Origin: an uncultured Devosia sp. | GTDB lineage: Bacteria; Pseudomonadota; Alphaproteobacteria; Rhizobiales; Devosiaceae | Assembly (NCBI RefSeq): GCF_963517015.1 | Contig: NZ_CAUQDV010000001.1 | Span: forward strand, 1,494,001-1,558,000 | Reading direction: 5' to 3' | DNA length: 64,000 nucleotides | Part shown: positions 45,273 through 53,860 of the stretch, one piece after another | Numbering within the stretch: position 1 is the first letter of the stretch | Layout: each line of letters opens with the position of its first letter | The notes under the pieces: model-generated | The model's input: only the letters and a program-made list of their open reading frames with translations | Database searches by the model: none | What the model was told of the DNA's origin: nothing | Program-made: the position numbers and the translations under genes

Positions 45273-45980
45273 CTAGATCGCCTTGAGGCCGACCCGCTCC
45301 TCGAGTTTGGCAGCCGTTTCCTTGCGTTCGGAATATCGGGACGTGAGGTAGCCGGCGATGCCGCGGTTGATCAGCGTGAACTTCACCAGCTCCTCGCAGA
45401 CATCGACGACCCGATCATAGTACGATGACGGTTTCATGCGGCCCGTCTCGTCGAATTCCTGGAAGGCCTTGGCGACGGAGCTTTGGTTGGGGATAGTCAC
45501 CATCCGCATCCAGCGCCCGAGGATGCGCATCTGGTTCACCGCGTTGAACGACTGCGATCCGCCCGAAACCTGCATGACTGCAAGGGTCCGGCCCTGCGTG
45601 GGCCGGACGGCGCCGCCAGGCAAAGGGATCCAGTCGATCTGGGATTTCATCACCGCGCTCATGGCGCCATGTCGTTCCGGGCTCGTCCAGACCTGGCCCT
45701 CGGACCAAAGCATTGCCTCGCGGAGTTCCTGCACCTTGGGATGGTCATCGGGCGCGTCGTTCGGGAGCGGCAGGCCATTGGCGTGAAAGACCCTGACTTC
45801 GGCACCGAACGCCTCCAGCAGGCGTTGCGCTTCGAGGGTCAGGAATCGGCTGTAGGAGCGTTCGCGAAGGGACCCATAGAGCATCAAAATGCGCGGCTTG
45901 TGGCTGAGTACCGGAGAGACCAGCTGGCCGAAATCCGGGACCTCGAATGCGGCGGACACGATGTTGGGCAGATCAGACAA
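45273..45980 (-). CDS. arsH: ArsH NADPH-dependent FMN reductase/organoarsenical oxidase
   Basis: This protein is about 235 aa. The flavodoxin-like fold shows RILMLYGSLRERSYSRFLTLEAQRLLE and SPERHGAMSAVMKSQIDWIPL, the ArsH signatures that bind FMN. ArsH oxidises trivalent organoarsenicals and gives broad oxidant protection. There is no ATG at the expected place: the likely start is a TTG at 45980 overlapping the arsC stop, with a GTG at 45959 as alternative. Confidence 0.92.
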   Translation of the reverse strand: MSDLPNIVSAAFEVPDFGQLVSPVLSHKPRILMLYGSLRERSYSRFLTLEAQRLLEAFGAEVRVFHANGLPLPNDAPDDHPKVQELREAMLWSEGQVWTSPERHGAMSAVMKSQIDWIPLPGGAVRPTQGRTLAVMQVSGGSQSFNAVNQMRILGRWMRMVTIPNQSSVAKAFQEFDETGRMKPSSYYDRVVDVCEELVKFTLINRGIAGYLTSRYSERKETAAKLEERVGLKAI

Positions 45981-46395
45981 TACGATTTCCTTCGGCGTCG
46001 ATGATGACTTCGCCGTCTTCCTTGGTGAACGGGCCGATATCCGGGTTTTCCAGGATGTCCAGCACAGCCTCGGATGGCCGGCATAGCCTGGTGCCGAGAG
46101 GGGTGACGACAAACGGCCTGTTCAAAAGGATCGGGTGCTGGCCGATGGCGTCGAGTAGCTCTCCATCGGTCTTGGTTTTGTCGCCCAGCCCGAGCTCTTC
46201 GAAAGGCGTGTCCTTCTTGCGGAGCGCCTCCCGGACGGTCAGCCCGGCGTCCGCGATCAGACGGATGACCGTAGCCCGGTCGGGCGGCGTCTTGAGGTAC
46301 TCGATCACGGTTGGTTCGACGCCGGATTGCCGGATCATCGCCAAGGTATTGCGGGAGGTGCCGCAGTCGGGATTGTGGAAGATGGTGGTGGTCAT
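45973..46395 (-). CDS. arsC: Glutaredoxin-coupled arsenate reductase
   Basis: This 140-aa protein belongs to the ArsC/Spx fold. The catalytic Cys11 lies in FHNPDCGTSRNTLAM, and the Arg residues needed for arsenate binding are in the expected regions (LNRPFVVTPLGTRLCRPSE). It reduces arsenate to arsenite with glutathione/glutaredoxin, unlike the Cys-relay enzyme encoded upstream in the same operon. It starts 49 bases after acr3, and its end overlaps the start of arsH by 8 bases. Confidence 0.92.
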   Translation of the reverse strand: MTTTIFHNPDCGTSRNTLAMIRQSGVEPTVIEYLKTPPDRATVIRLIADAGLTVREALRKKDTPFEELGLGDKTKTDGELLDAIGQHPILLNRPFVVTPLGTRLCRPSEAVLDILENPDIGPFTKEDGEVIIDAEGNRIV

Positions 46396-46444
46396 GTGGA
46401 TTCCGAGACGTTGGGGGCGGTGGCGATCCAGGTTAGAAAGGTCG

Positions 46445-47524
46445 TCAGGATCTTGTGCTGGTAGCCAGTTCGGGTGAAGCCGAGAAATATCGGCGACCCA
46501 GCCACAGGGCCAAATGGACGAGGACGATGAGGACCGGCACTTCCACCAGCGGTCCGATGACCGCGGCGAAGGCGACCGGTGACGCCAGGCCGAAGGCTGC
46601 GATGGCGACGGCAATGGCCAGCTCGAAGTTGTTGCCGGCTGCCGTGAATGCGATCGCCGTCGAGCGTGGATAGTCCTTGGCGATCCACTTGCCCATGAAG
46701 AAGCTCACGGTGAACTGGATCAGGAAGTAGATGGTCAGCGGCACGGCGATGAGCAGCGCATCGAACGGCAGGCGGACGATATCGCCGCCCTTGAGGCTGA
46801 ACATGGCCACTATGGTGAAAAGCAGGGCCAACAGGGTGATCGGGCTTATCCTGGGTAGGAAGACCTGTTCGTACCAGTCGTCGCCCTTTGCCCGGATCAG
46901 GAAGAAGCGGGTCAGGAATCCGGCCAGGAACGGCACGCCCAAGTAGATCAGCACGGCTTCGGTGATTGTCCAGAAACCGACATCGATGACGCTGCCCTCT
47001 AGCCCGAACAGGGGCGGGAGCACGGCCAGGAACAGCCAGGCATAGGTGGAGAAGAACAGAATCTGGAAGATCGAGTTGAAGGCGACCAGGCCCGCCACAT
47101 ATTGGTTCGAACCGCCGGCGAGCTTGTTCCAGACCAGCACCATGGCGATGCAGCGTGCGAGGCCGATCAGGATCAGACCAGTCATGTATTCGGGATGGCC
47201 ACGAAGGAAGACGATGGCCAGCAGGAACATCAGCACGGGGCCGATGATCCAGTTCTGCACCAGCGAGAGCAGCAGCACCCGTTTGTCGGCGAAAACCTGG
47301 TGCAGGGCCTCGTACTTCACCTTGGCCAGCGGCGGGTACATCATCAGGATCAACCCGATGGCGATCGGAATATTGGTCGAGCCGACCGACATCGAATGCA
47401 GGGTCTCGGGTAGACCGGGGATGAGGGAACCGAGCGCCAGGCCCAATGCCATGGCAGCAAAGATCCACACGGTGAGATAGCGGTCGAGGAAGGATAGGCG
47501 CACGGGCGCCGGATCGAATGACAT
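46445..47524 (-). CDS. acr3: ACR3-family arsenite efflux permease
   Basis: This 359-aa membrane protein has ten predicted helices and the ACR3 features GLARCIAMVLVWNKLAGG, which holds the essential membrane Cys, and AFTAAGNNFELAIAVAIAAFG. It exports arsenite using the proton gradient. It lies between the two arsC genes, 64 bases after the first, in an ars operon without an ArsA ATPase. Confidence 0.95.
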   Translation of the reverse strand: MSFDPAPVRLSFLDRYLTVWIFAAMALGLALGSLIPGLPETLHSMSVGSTNIPIAIGLILMMYPPLAKVKYEALHQVFADKRVLLLSLVQNWIIGPVLMFLLAIVFLRGHPEYMTGLILIGLARCIAMVLVWNKLAGGSNQYVAGLVAFNSIFQILFFSTYAWLFLAVLPPLFGLEGSVIDVGFWTITEAVLIYLGVPFLAGFLTRFFLIRAKGDDWYEQVFLPRISPITLLALLFTIVAMFSLKGGDIVRLPFDALLIAVPLTIYFLIQFTVSFFMGKWIAKDYPRSTAIAFTAAGNNFELAIAVAIAAFGLASPVAFAAVIGPLVEVPVLIVLVHLALWLGRRYFSASPELATSTRS

Positions 47525-47588
47525 GGGGCTTCAACCAGGTTCGATGAAGGGCCGGCACAAAGCCTGCCCCTCGCTTGCGTGTGCCGCG

Positions 47589-48116
47589 TCAGGCGACTTT
47601 GGACGACTTGGTGGTGGTGCCGTCCATGGCGCCAATGCCTTCGAGCTTGGAGTTCAACGCCATGCGATCGATGCTGGCCAGCGGCAGATTGATGAAGGCG
47701 CCGATCCTGTTGCGCAGGTAGCGCAGGGCATCCTCGAAGGCGGCGCGCTGCTTGAACTCAGGGCCATGCACGGCTGCCGGATCCTCGATTCCCCAGTGTG
47801 CGGTCATGGGCTGGCCGGGCCAGATCGGGCAGGTTTCGCCGGCAGCGTTGTCGCAGACGGTGAAGACGAAATCCATTTTCGGCGCGCCGGCCACGGCGAA
47901 CTCGTCCCAGGCCTTGGAGCGAAGGCCATCGGTTGGGATGCCGACCTTTCCGAGGGTCTCAAGGGTCATCGGGTGGACTGCGCCCTTGGGGGTAGAGCCG
48001 GCGGAAAAGGCACGGAAACGGCCCTGGCCGACATGGTTGAGAATGGCCTCGCCCAGGATCGATCTGGCGGAATTGCCGGTGCAGAGGAACAGGATGTTGT
48101 AGACGCGTTCAGACAT
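47589..48116 (-). CDS. arsC: Arsenate reductase of the low-molecular-weight phosphatase fold
   Basis: This 175-aa protein has the P-loop Cys12-x5-Arg18 (FLCTGNSARS). Further Cys88 and Cys96 (FTVCDNAAGETCPIWPG) can relay electrons to thioredoxin, like the S. aureus Cys10/82/89 relay. It converts arsenate to arsenite for export by Acr3. The start overlaps the arsR stop by 8 bases. The C-terminal tail (about 30 residues past the fold) is unusual but unlikely to be catalytic. Confidence 0.93.
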   Translation of the reverse strand: MSERVYNILFLCTGNSARSILGEAILNHVGQGRFRAFSAGSTPKGAVHPMTLETLGKVGIPTDGLRSKAWDEFAVAGAPKMDFVFTVCDNAAGETCPIWPGQPMTAHWGIEDPAAVHGPEFKQRAAFEDALRYLRNRIGAFINLPLASIDRMALNSKLEGIGAMDGTTTKSSKVA

Positions 48117-48465
48117 GGCTCGGGTCCTTCAGAGCGCAGCAAGGGGTGAATTCGGCTATCAGGGGTTCGCATAGCTCGGGACGCCCGCCGCAACAGTCCT
48201 GCACCAGGAAGCTTGCTATCTCGCGCACCCGATCGACCACTGCACGGTAGACGATGGACCGGCTGTGGCGTTCGGCCTCGATCAGGCCCGCCCGGGTCAA
48301 GACGGCAAGGTGGGTGGACATGGTATTCTGCGGCACATCCAGACGGCGGGCGATTTCGCCGGCTGCGAGGCCGGAGGGTTCGTGCTCCATGAGGAGCCGA
48401 AACGTCTCAAGGCGAGTGGCCTGGGAGAGTGCGGCGAAAACGTCGATCGCTTGATTTGATTCCAT
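48109..48465 (-). CDS. arsR: ArsR-family arsenite-responsive repressor
   Basis: This 118-aa winged-helix repressor has a recognition helix VPQNTMSTHLAVLTRAG. A C-terminal Cys cluster (Cys91, Cys92 and Cys99 in DCCGGRPELC, plus Cys109/110) is similar to the As(III) site of AfArsR-type regulators, where arsenite binding releases DNA. I use the ATG at 48465; an upstream start would run through the operator. An 8-bp perfect inverted repeat covers the start region and should be its own binding site. Confidence 0.92.
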   Translation of the reverse strand: MESNQAIDVFAALSQATRLETFRLLMEHEPSGLAAGEIARRLDVPQNTMSTHLAVLTRAGLIEAERHSRSIVYRAVVDRVREIASFLVQDCCGGRPELCEPLIAEFTPCCALKDPSHV

Positions 48466-48487
48466 ATATCGAAGATTATCGATATAT
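48464..48487. promoter_or_regulatory. Probable ArsR operator
   Basis: A perfect inverted repeat ATATATCG-N8-CGATATAT overlaps the arsR start codon and its upstream side. Confidence 0.7.
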
Positions 48488-48643
48488 CCTTTCTCGGTCA
48501 ATGGATGTAGCGACTTTCATTCGACGCTGCGAACGACGTCGTCGTCTCCGTCGAAGCCATCATCATGCTGTTTCATGTCGGAGAGGCAGGATCTGTCCGA
48601 TCCATGAAACAACCGCTTGCCAAACCATATCAGTCGTGACCCT

Positions 48644-48664
48644 ATTTGCAAATGATTTGCAAAT
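48644..48664. promoter_or_regulatory. Mur-like manganese-responsive box upstream of mntH
   Basis: Two palindromes ATTTGCAAAT (48644-48653 and 48655-48664) stand 11 bases apart, 16-36 bases before mntH. They resemble rhizobial Mur-responsive sequences that repress manganese import. Confidence 0.65.
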
Positions 48665-48679
48665 GCAGATGGAGTTGCG

Positions 48680-50017
48680 ATGGACGCGCGGGTACCGAAG
48701 GTGTTCACAGGCTGGAGCCGTAGTGGCGGGGAGGCGTCGCTCTCCGACGTGCATAGGTCGGTCCCGGTAAGGGGACAGTCGTCGGTATGGCGACGGGCCG
48801 CCGCTTTCGTCGGGCCGGGCTATCTCGTGGCCGTGGGCTACATGGATCCCGGGAACTGGGCGACATCCTTGGCTGCCGGCTCCAAGTTCGGATACGCGCT
48901 TCTGGTGGTCGCGCTGGTATCCAACATCATGGCCATCGTGCTTCAATCTCTATGCGCAAGATTGGCGATCGCCTCAGGGCGTGACCTTGCACAGGCGTGC
49001 CGCGATGCTTTCCCGAAGCCCGTCGCCTATGTGCTGTGGGCCTTGGCCGAGATCGCCATTATCGCCACCGACATCGCCGAGGTCATCGGCACCGCCATCG
49101 GCCTCAACTTGATCTTCGGCATCCCGCTCGAGATCGGCGTCATCATCACTGCACTCGACGTCTTCCTCATCCTCTATCTCCAGAAGCTGGGGTTCCGGTG
49201 GGTGGAGGCCTTGGTTGTCGCTCTACTGGCCGTCATCGCAGCCTGCTTCGTCGTCCAGATCGCTCTGGCTGACCCGAATTGGGGTGACGTCATACGGGGC
49301 TTCGCGCCGACCACAGAGATCGTCACCAATCCCGAGATGCTCTATCTCGCCCTCGGCATCCTCGGCGCGACTGTCATGCCGCATAACCTCTATCTGCACT
49401 CGGGGATCGTACAGACCCGCGACTACGGCGACAGCATACCCGAGAAGCGCGAGGCCCTGAAGTTTGCCACCATAGACTCCACTGTCGCCCTGATGTTCGC
49501 CCTCTGCATCAACGCGTCCATCCTGATCCTCGCGGCATCGACGTTCAATGTCGCCGGCCAGACGGAAGTCGCGGAGCTGGGAGAGGTGCACAGCCTGCTG
49601 GCGCCGATGCTGGGCCTCGCGATCGCGCCAACGCTGTTCGGCATCGCGTTGCTCTGCTGCGGGATCAACTCGACGGTGACCGCTACACTGGCCGGTCAGA
49701 TCGTCATGGAAGGCTTCCTCGACATCAAGTTGGCCCCTTGGCTGCGCCGGCTGATCACCCGGGCTATCGCCATCGTTCCAGCTGCCGGCGTCACGATATG
49801 GTTCGGCCAGTCGGGAACCGCTCAGTTGCTGATCCTGACCCAGGTCGTGCTCAGCTTGCAGCTTTCCTTCGCGGTCTTTCCTCTGGTGATGTTCACGGCG
49901 GACAAAACCAAGATGGGCGAACTCGTCGCCCCCAGATGGCTCATAGCCTTCGCGGTTCTCATCGCCGTGGTCATAGCTGCTCTCAATGTGAAGCTGTTGA
50001 TGGACTTCGTACTCTAG
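48680..50017 (+). CDS. mntH: Nramp-family manganese importer
   Basis: This 445-aa protein has about eleven membrane helices with the metal-site motif MDPGNWATS in helix 1 and GATVMPHNLYLHSG in helix 6, both essential for divalent metal transport in Nramp proteins. It imports Mn2+ (and Fe2+) with protons. Control by a Mur box directly upstream fits rhizobial mntH. The soluble N-terminus of about 35 residues is slightly longer than average. Confidence 0.95.
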   Translation: MDARVPKVFTGWSRSGGEASLSDVHRSVPVRGQSSVWRRAAAFVGPGYLVAVGYMDPGNWATSLAAGSKFGYALLVVALVSNIMAIVLQSLCARLAIASGRDLAQACRDAFPKPVAYVLWALAEIAIIATDIAEVIGTAIGLNLIFGIPLEIGVIITALDVFLILYLQKLGFRWVEALVVALLAVIAACFVVQIALADPNWGDVIRGFAPTTEIVTNPEMLYLALGILGATVMPHNLYLHSGIVQTRDYGDSIPEKREALKFATIDSTVALMFALCINASILILAASTFNVAGQTEVAELGEVHSLLAPMLGLAIAPTLFGIALLCCGINSTVTATLAGQIVMEGFLDIKLAPWLRRLITRAIAIVPAAGVTIWFGQSGTAQLLILTQVVLSLQLSFAVFPLVMFTADKTKMGELVAPRWLIAFAVLIAVVIAALNVKLLMDFVL

Positions 50018-50112
50018 GCAGCCTTGGAATGGCCTTCGTGAATTAACCACGTCCCTTACCGAGCGGGCGCAAAAGACCGCCGGTAAGGTTCGGTTAACCG
50101 CCTGGGATTGAA

Positions 50113-50451
50113 ATGCCGACCATGTATCCTGTGCGGCAAACGTTCATGTCATTGCTTCCAGTGCTCTTCGCGCTGGTCATGGTCATGACGTCCCATTTCG
50201 GCGCCCCTCATGCACCACCGGCAGAGACGCCTGGATACCCGCGGGTCCACGCCGCCCATGTGCAGCTGACCAATGTCTCCGCGGTGCCGTCCGGGCATGG
50301 GAAATGTTCCGCCGATCATGCCTGGAAAGCGATGCTCTCTACGGACAGCTATTGTTTTTCCCGGACGACAAACACTTGGTCGATGGTGAACGCCAAGTCG
50401 CCTGACCGGCTCATCGTCGAGCAGCCGCACAGACCACCCATCGCGATCTGA
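50113..50451 (+). CDS. Hypothetical secreted protein
   Basis: This 112-aa protein has a hydrophobic N-terminus (SLLPVLFALVMVMTSHFG) that could be a signal peptide or membrane anchor, followed by a Pro/His-containing tail with two Cys (GKCSADH and SYCFSRT). No family is recognised. The ATG at 50113 is used; a second ATG three codons on (50122) is possible. It lies 79 bases before the penicillin-binding protein gene, same strand, and may be co-transcribed. Moderate confidence that it is a gene. Confidence 0.45.
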   Translation: MPTMYPVRQTFMSLLPVLFALVMVMTSHFGAPHAPPAETPGYPRVHAAHVQLTNVSAVPSGHGKCSADHAWKAMLSTDSYCFSRTTNTWSMVNAKSPDRLIVEQPHRPPIAI

Positions 50452-50529
50452 CTACGTGACCGGCGCCCCCTGGCGCCTCGTTTACACAGGAATGCTGTCC
50501 AGCTTTCCGCGTAGTCAAGGATTTGCGTC

Positions 50530-52224
50530 ATGGACGCCAACGATCGGACGATCGTCCTCGAGGGGACGAACAGCCGGCGCACGACAACAACGCGCCGCAG
50601 GATCACCGTGATGACCGTCGTCCTCGCGCTCGGCTTTGCCGTCGTGATGGGCCGGCTCGCCCAACTCGGCACGATCAACACCGAGACACTTATCGAAGGC
50701 AGGACCATAAGCGAGATCGAGGCGTCCCGTCCGCCGATCCTCGACAGGAACGGCCTGCCGATGGCGGTCGATGTCCGCGTACCTTCGCTCTATGCGGAGC
50801 CAAGGCGCATCATCGACGTCGAAGAGGCCGTGGCCGCGGTTCGAACCGTGCTGCCGGAACTCGACGAGGCATGGTTGCGGGACCGGCTGACCGGGGACCA
50901 GGGCTTCGTATGGGTGAAACGCGAACTGACACCGGCGATAAGGGACCGGATCATGCGGCTCGGCATACCCGGGCTCGATTTCCTTACCGAAAGCCGGCGC
51001 TTCTACCCGGGTGCAAACGATGCGGCCCACATCGTCGGCACTGTAAACATCGACAGCGAGGGCATCGCCGGCATCGAACGCGGCATCGATGACGGCGGTA
51101 TCGCCGCCCTGCAGGCGGTCGGTCTGGCGCGAAACCGGTCGCTCGAACCGATCGAACTGACGATCGACATGCGCATCCAGCACGCCATGCGGTCGGAGTT
51201 GGTCGATGCCATCGAGCGCTACAAATCCATCGCTGCCGGTGGGATCATGTTGAACGCCCGCACCGGGGAAGTTCTGGCGATGGTGTCCTTGCCCGACTTC
51301 AATCCCAACATCCCTGCATCGGCATTGGAAGAGGGGCGCTTCAATCGGATCACCGCCGGCAATTTCGAGCTGGGGTCGGTCGTCAAGACCGTGTCCTTCG
51401 CCGCCGCGCTCGACAGTGGTGCCGTGACCCTGCGCGACTCCTTCGATGCCCGTTTCCCGGTTAGGTTCGGTCGGTTCGCGATCAACGACTTCCGCGGGGA
51501 GGGAAGGATACTGACCGTGCCCGAGATATTCCGTTACTCGTCCAATGTCGGCACGATCCAGATGATGCAGCAGATGGGCAAGGACAACTACCGCGGATTC
51601 TTCAGCCGGATCGGTTTCGACCAGAGCATAGTCACGGAATTGCCGGAACGGACACCGCCACGGGTGGCCGCCAGCTTCTCGGAGGTGGCTGCAGCCACCG
51701 CATCGTTCGGTCACGGGTTCAGCGTCTCGCCACTGCACATGGCCCGGGCGTTGGCTGCATTCGTGAACGGCGGCAACCTGGTCTCCCCGACCTTCTACCC
51801 ACGGGACGAGGAGACCGCGTTGGCCGGGTCGACACGGGTAATCTCCGAGGCGACGAGCGCACAGATGCGTCAGCTCCTCCGGTTCAATGCCGTGGTCGGG
51901 TCCGGCTCCCGAATGAACCGGCTGGCAATCGGCTATCGTGTCGGCGGCAAGACCGGCACGGCGGAGAAGGTGATCGACGGACGATACGGCACCGGCAAGA
52001 ACCTGAACGTCTTCGTGACCGCCTTCCCGATGGAGGACCCGCAATACGTCATGTTGATCCTGCTGGACGAGGCATCGCCGGAAACGCCGCAGTCCGGGAA
52101 CACCGCCGGTTGGAACGCCGGCGAGGTCTCGGGACGCATCATCTCGAAAGTCGGCTCCATGCTCGGCATCGTTCCCGAAGACAGCAAGAACTTCGACGAC
52201 AGGATAATCGCCGGCCTGCAGTAG
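50530..52224 (+). CDS. Class B penicillin-binding protein (FtsI/PBP2-like transpeptidase)
   Basis: This 564-aa protein has one N-terminal membrane helix (about 27-45). The dimerisation domain begins EIEASRPPILDRNGLPMA. The transpeptidase domain carries all three catalytic motifs: SVVK with Ser283 (FELGSVVKTVSF), SSN near 338 (RYSSNVG) and KTG near 474 (GGKTGTAEK). It crosslinks peptidoglycan as FtsI does, but it lies outside any dcw cluster, among metal-resistance genes, so it is likely an accessory enzyme. The atypical Val-Val between Ser and Lys is unusual but allowed. Confidence 0.9.
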   Translation: MDANDRTIVLEGTNSRRTTTTRRRITVMTVVLALGFAVVMGRLAQLGTINTETLIEGRTISEIEASRPPILDRNGLPMAVDVRVPSLYAEPRRIIDVEEAVAAVRTVLPELDEAWLRDRLTGDQGFVWVKRELTPAIRDRIMRLGIPGLDFLTESRRFYPGANDAAHIVGTVNIDSEGIAGIERGIDDGGIAALQAVGLARNRSLEPIELTIDMRIQHAMRSELVDAIERYKSIAAGGIMLNARTGEVLAMVSLPDFNPNIPASALEEGRFNRITAGNFELGSVVKTVSFAAALDSGAVTLRDSFDARFPVRFGRFAINDFRGEGRILTVPEIFRYSSNVGTIQMMQQMGKDNYRGFFSRIGFDQSIVTELPERTPPRVAASFSEVAAATASFGHGFSVSPLHMARALAAFVNGGNLVSPTFYPRDEETALAGSTRVISEATSAQMRQLLRFNAVVGSGSRMNRLAIGYRVGGKTGTAEKVIDGRYGTGKNLNVFVTAFPMEDPQYVMLILLDEASPETPQSGNTAGWNAGEVSGRIISKVGSMLGIVPEDSKNFDDRIIAGLQ

Positions 52225-52288
52225 GTCGATGGCAGGTAGGGGGCCCATGACAAACGGATTCTTAACCATGTCCGAGGAGTGTGTGGGC

Positions 52289-52618
52289 ATGCGCGACAGC
52301 CGTCCACATCGCAACCCTATAGGCCTGATCGTCACCGTCCTGGCGATGGTGCTGGTGCTGCTCGCGCCCGGGCATGCCACGGCAGCCGTGCCGGTACGTG
52401 GCCAAGCGGTTCTATCGCACGGACATGCCGTGGAGACCTCCGTGGTCGCGTCCCACGCGACGCACAAGGGCAACACGCATGACCATTCCCATGATGTGCT
52501 TGCCTATGCGCCGCCACCACCCCCATCGGTCTCGCCGACAGTGGAGCATACCTGTCTGCGCTTGCCCGAAACGCCCACCGACGTGAAACGTCTGCCCGAG
52601 CACAAGCCCAAGGCCTGA
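52289..52618 (+). CDS. Hypothetical His-rich exported protein
   Basis: This protein is about 109 aa. After a charged start, a hydrophobic signal-like segment (GLIVTVLAMVLVLLAPGHATA) ends with an AxA-type site. The mature part is His-rich (VLSHGHAVETS, THKGNTHDHSHDVLAY) with a Pro stretch and one Cys, so it might bind metal in the periplasm; this is inference. I prefer the ATG at 52289, which has GAGGAG 9 bases upstream; ATGs at 52229, 52247 and 52268 are also in frame. It lies between the PBP and motA genes. Confidence 0.5.
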   Translation: MRDSRPHRNPIGLIVTVLAMVLVLLAPGHATAAVPVRGQAVLSHGHAVETSVVASHATHKGNTHDHSHDVLAYAPPPPPSVSPTVEHTCLRLPETPTDVKRLPEHKPKA

Positions 52619-52817
52619 CGCGGCAGCTGCGCCGAACAGGCGCCAACCCGTCACGTTTTCGCCTCGCGTCCCCGACGCCTGGCCTCTAGGGCAATTCCCA
52701 AATGGATACCGTCTCCAACGTCCGCTCATGGACGACGAGCGCGCGCTCGACCTCGCGCACATTCTATCGCGTCGCCGCAATCGACCATCCCGTGTCCGAC
52801 CTGGAAGGGAGGCGGCC

Positions 52818-53681
52818 ATGCGCTTGATCGTCGGCAGCATAGTCGTTCTGCTCTGCGTCTTCGGCGGCTACATGGCCCTCGGAGGCCATATCGGCGTGCT
52901 CTGGCAGCCTTTCGAGTTCGTCATCATCCTGGGCGCAGCGATCGGTGCCTTCGTCATCGGCAACCCGGGCCATGTCCTCAAAGGCACCATGGGTAGCTTC
53001 GGAGCTTTGCTGAAAGGACCCAAGTTCAGCAAGAAGGACTATGCCGACATGTTGGGCATGCAGTACGCCATGTACAAGCTTGTCCAGTCCAAGGGCATTC
53101 TCGCTCTGGAGCAGCACATCGAGAACCCGTCGGAATCGCGGCTGTTCAATGCGTTCCCATCGTTCGCGAAGAACCACCACGCGGTCGAGTTCGTCTGCGA
53201 CTACATGCGCATGGTGACCCTGGGTTCGAACAACGTCCACGAGATGGAGGCGCTCATGGACGAGGAACTCGAGACGCATCATGAAGAGCAGGAGGAAATG
53301 GTCGGTGCAATCCAATCGCTTGCTGACGGTACTCCTGCACTTGGCATCGTGGCGGCTGTGCTGGGCGTCATCAAGACGATGGGCTCGATCAGCGAACCGC
53401 CCGAAGTCCTGGGCCACATGATCGGCGGCGCTCTGGTCGGTACCTTCTTCGGCGTTTTCGTGGCCTATGGGTTTTTCGCGCCGATGGCCCAATCGCTACG
53501 CAGCACGTTCAACTCGGAGTCCAAGTACTACGCGTCCCTCAAGGCGGGCCTGCTTGCCCACATTTCCGGTCAACCGCCGGTAATGGCCGTCGAGTTCGCC
53601 CGCAAGGCCTTGATGAGCAACGTCCGTCCGACCTTCATCGAAGTCGACGAACTCACCCAGAACCTGCCGGCTACGGCCTGA
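52818..53681 (+). CDS. motA: Flagellar stator protein MotA (orphan)
   Basis: This 287-aa protein matches MotA in length and features: N-terminal helices (MRLIVGSIVVLLCVFGGYMA, FEFVIILGAAIGAFVIGN), a cytoplasmic charged region, then PALGIVAAVLGVIKTM and GTFFGVFVAYGFFAPMA with the two conserved Pro of the stator. It forms the proton channel with MotB. No motB or flagellar gene is near, which is odd. The ATG at 52818 follows GGAAGGGAGG; upstream in-frame residues are not MotA-like. Confidence 0.93.
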   Translation: MRLIVGSIVVLLCVFGGYMALGGHIGVLWQPFEFVIILGAAIGAFVIGNPGHVLKGTMGSFGALLKGPKFSKKDYADMLGMQYAMYKLVQSKGILALEQHIENPSESRLFNAFPSFAKNHHAVEFVCDYMRMVTLGSNNVHEMEALMDEELETHHEEQEEMVGAIQSLADGTPALGIVAAVLGVIKTMGSISEPPEVLGHMIGGALVGTFFGVFVAYGFFAPMAQSLRSTFNSESKYYASLKAGLLAHISGQPPVMAVEFARKALMSNVRPTFIEVDELTQNLPATA

Positions 53682-53722
53682 TGCCAGAGGGGCCGATATC
53701 ACTGTCGGCCTCGTTGGCCTGT

Positions 53723-53860
53723 TTATCCCGTGGGTGTCGATGTCCCATGCACGGCTGACGGATGGGGAGGAATTGCAAGCTGCGCGTAAAGCATGGTTGC
53801 GACAATCGCAACGGTCGCGGCCGCCACCAGGGCGAGTACCAGTCTACGACGTGCTGACAT
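53723..53860 (-). CDS. 45-residue single-span membrane peptide
   Basis: A 46-codon frame starts at an ATG inside the end of the SmtB-like gene and ends at TAA. The peptide begins MSARRRLVLALVAAATVAIV and continues through ATMLYAQLAIPP: three Arg, one hydrophobic helix of about 19 residues, and a short Pro/His/Ser/Thr tail. The positive N-terminus and single helix suggest a membrane peptide with a periplasmic tail. It is the last member of the cadA operon by position. No family is recognised. Confidence 0.5.
   Translation of the reverse strand: MSARRRLVLALVAAATVAIVATMLYAQLAIPPHPSAVHGTSTPTG

Noticed and set aside
46392..47558. 388-codon Arg/Pro-rich minus-strand frame overlapping acr3
   Set aside because: It is a shifted frame of a clear ACR3 membrane protein.
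52702..52827. 41-codon frame overlapping the motA start
   Set aside because: There is no good ribosome site and no hydrophobic or conserved pattern; the stop overlap with motA alone is not enough.
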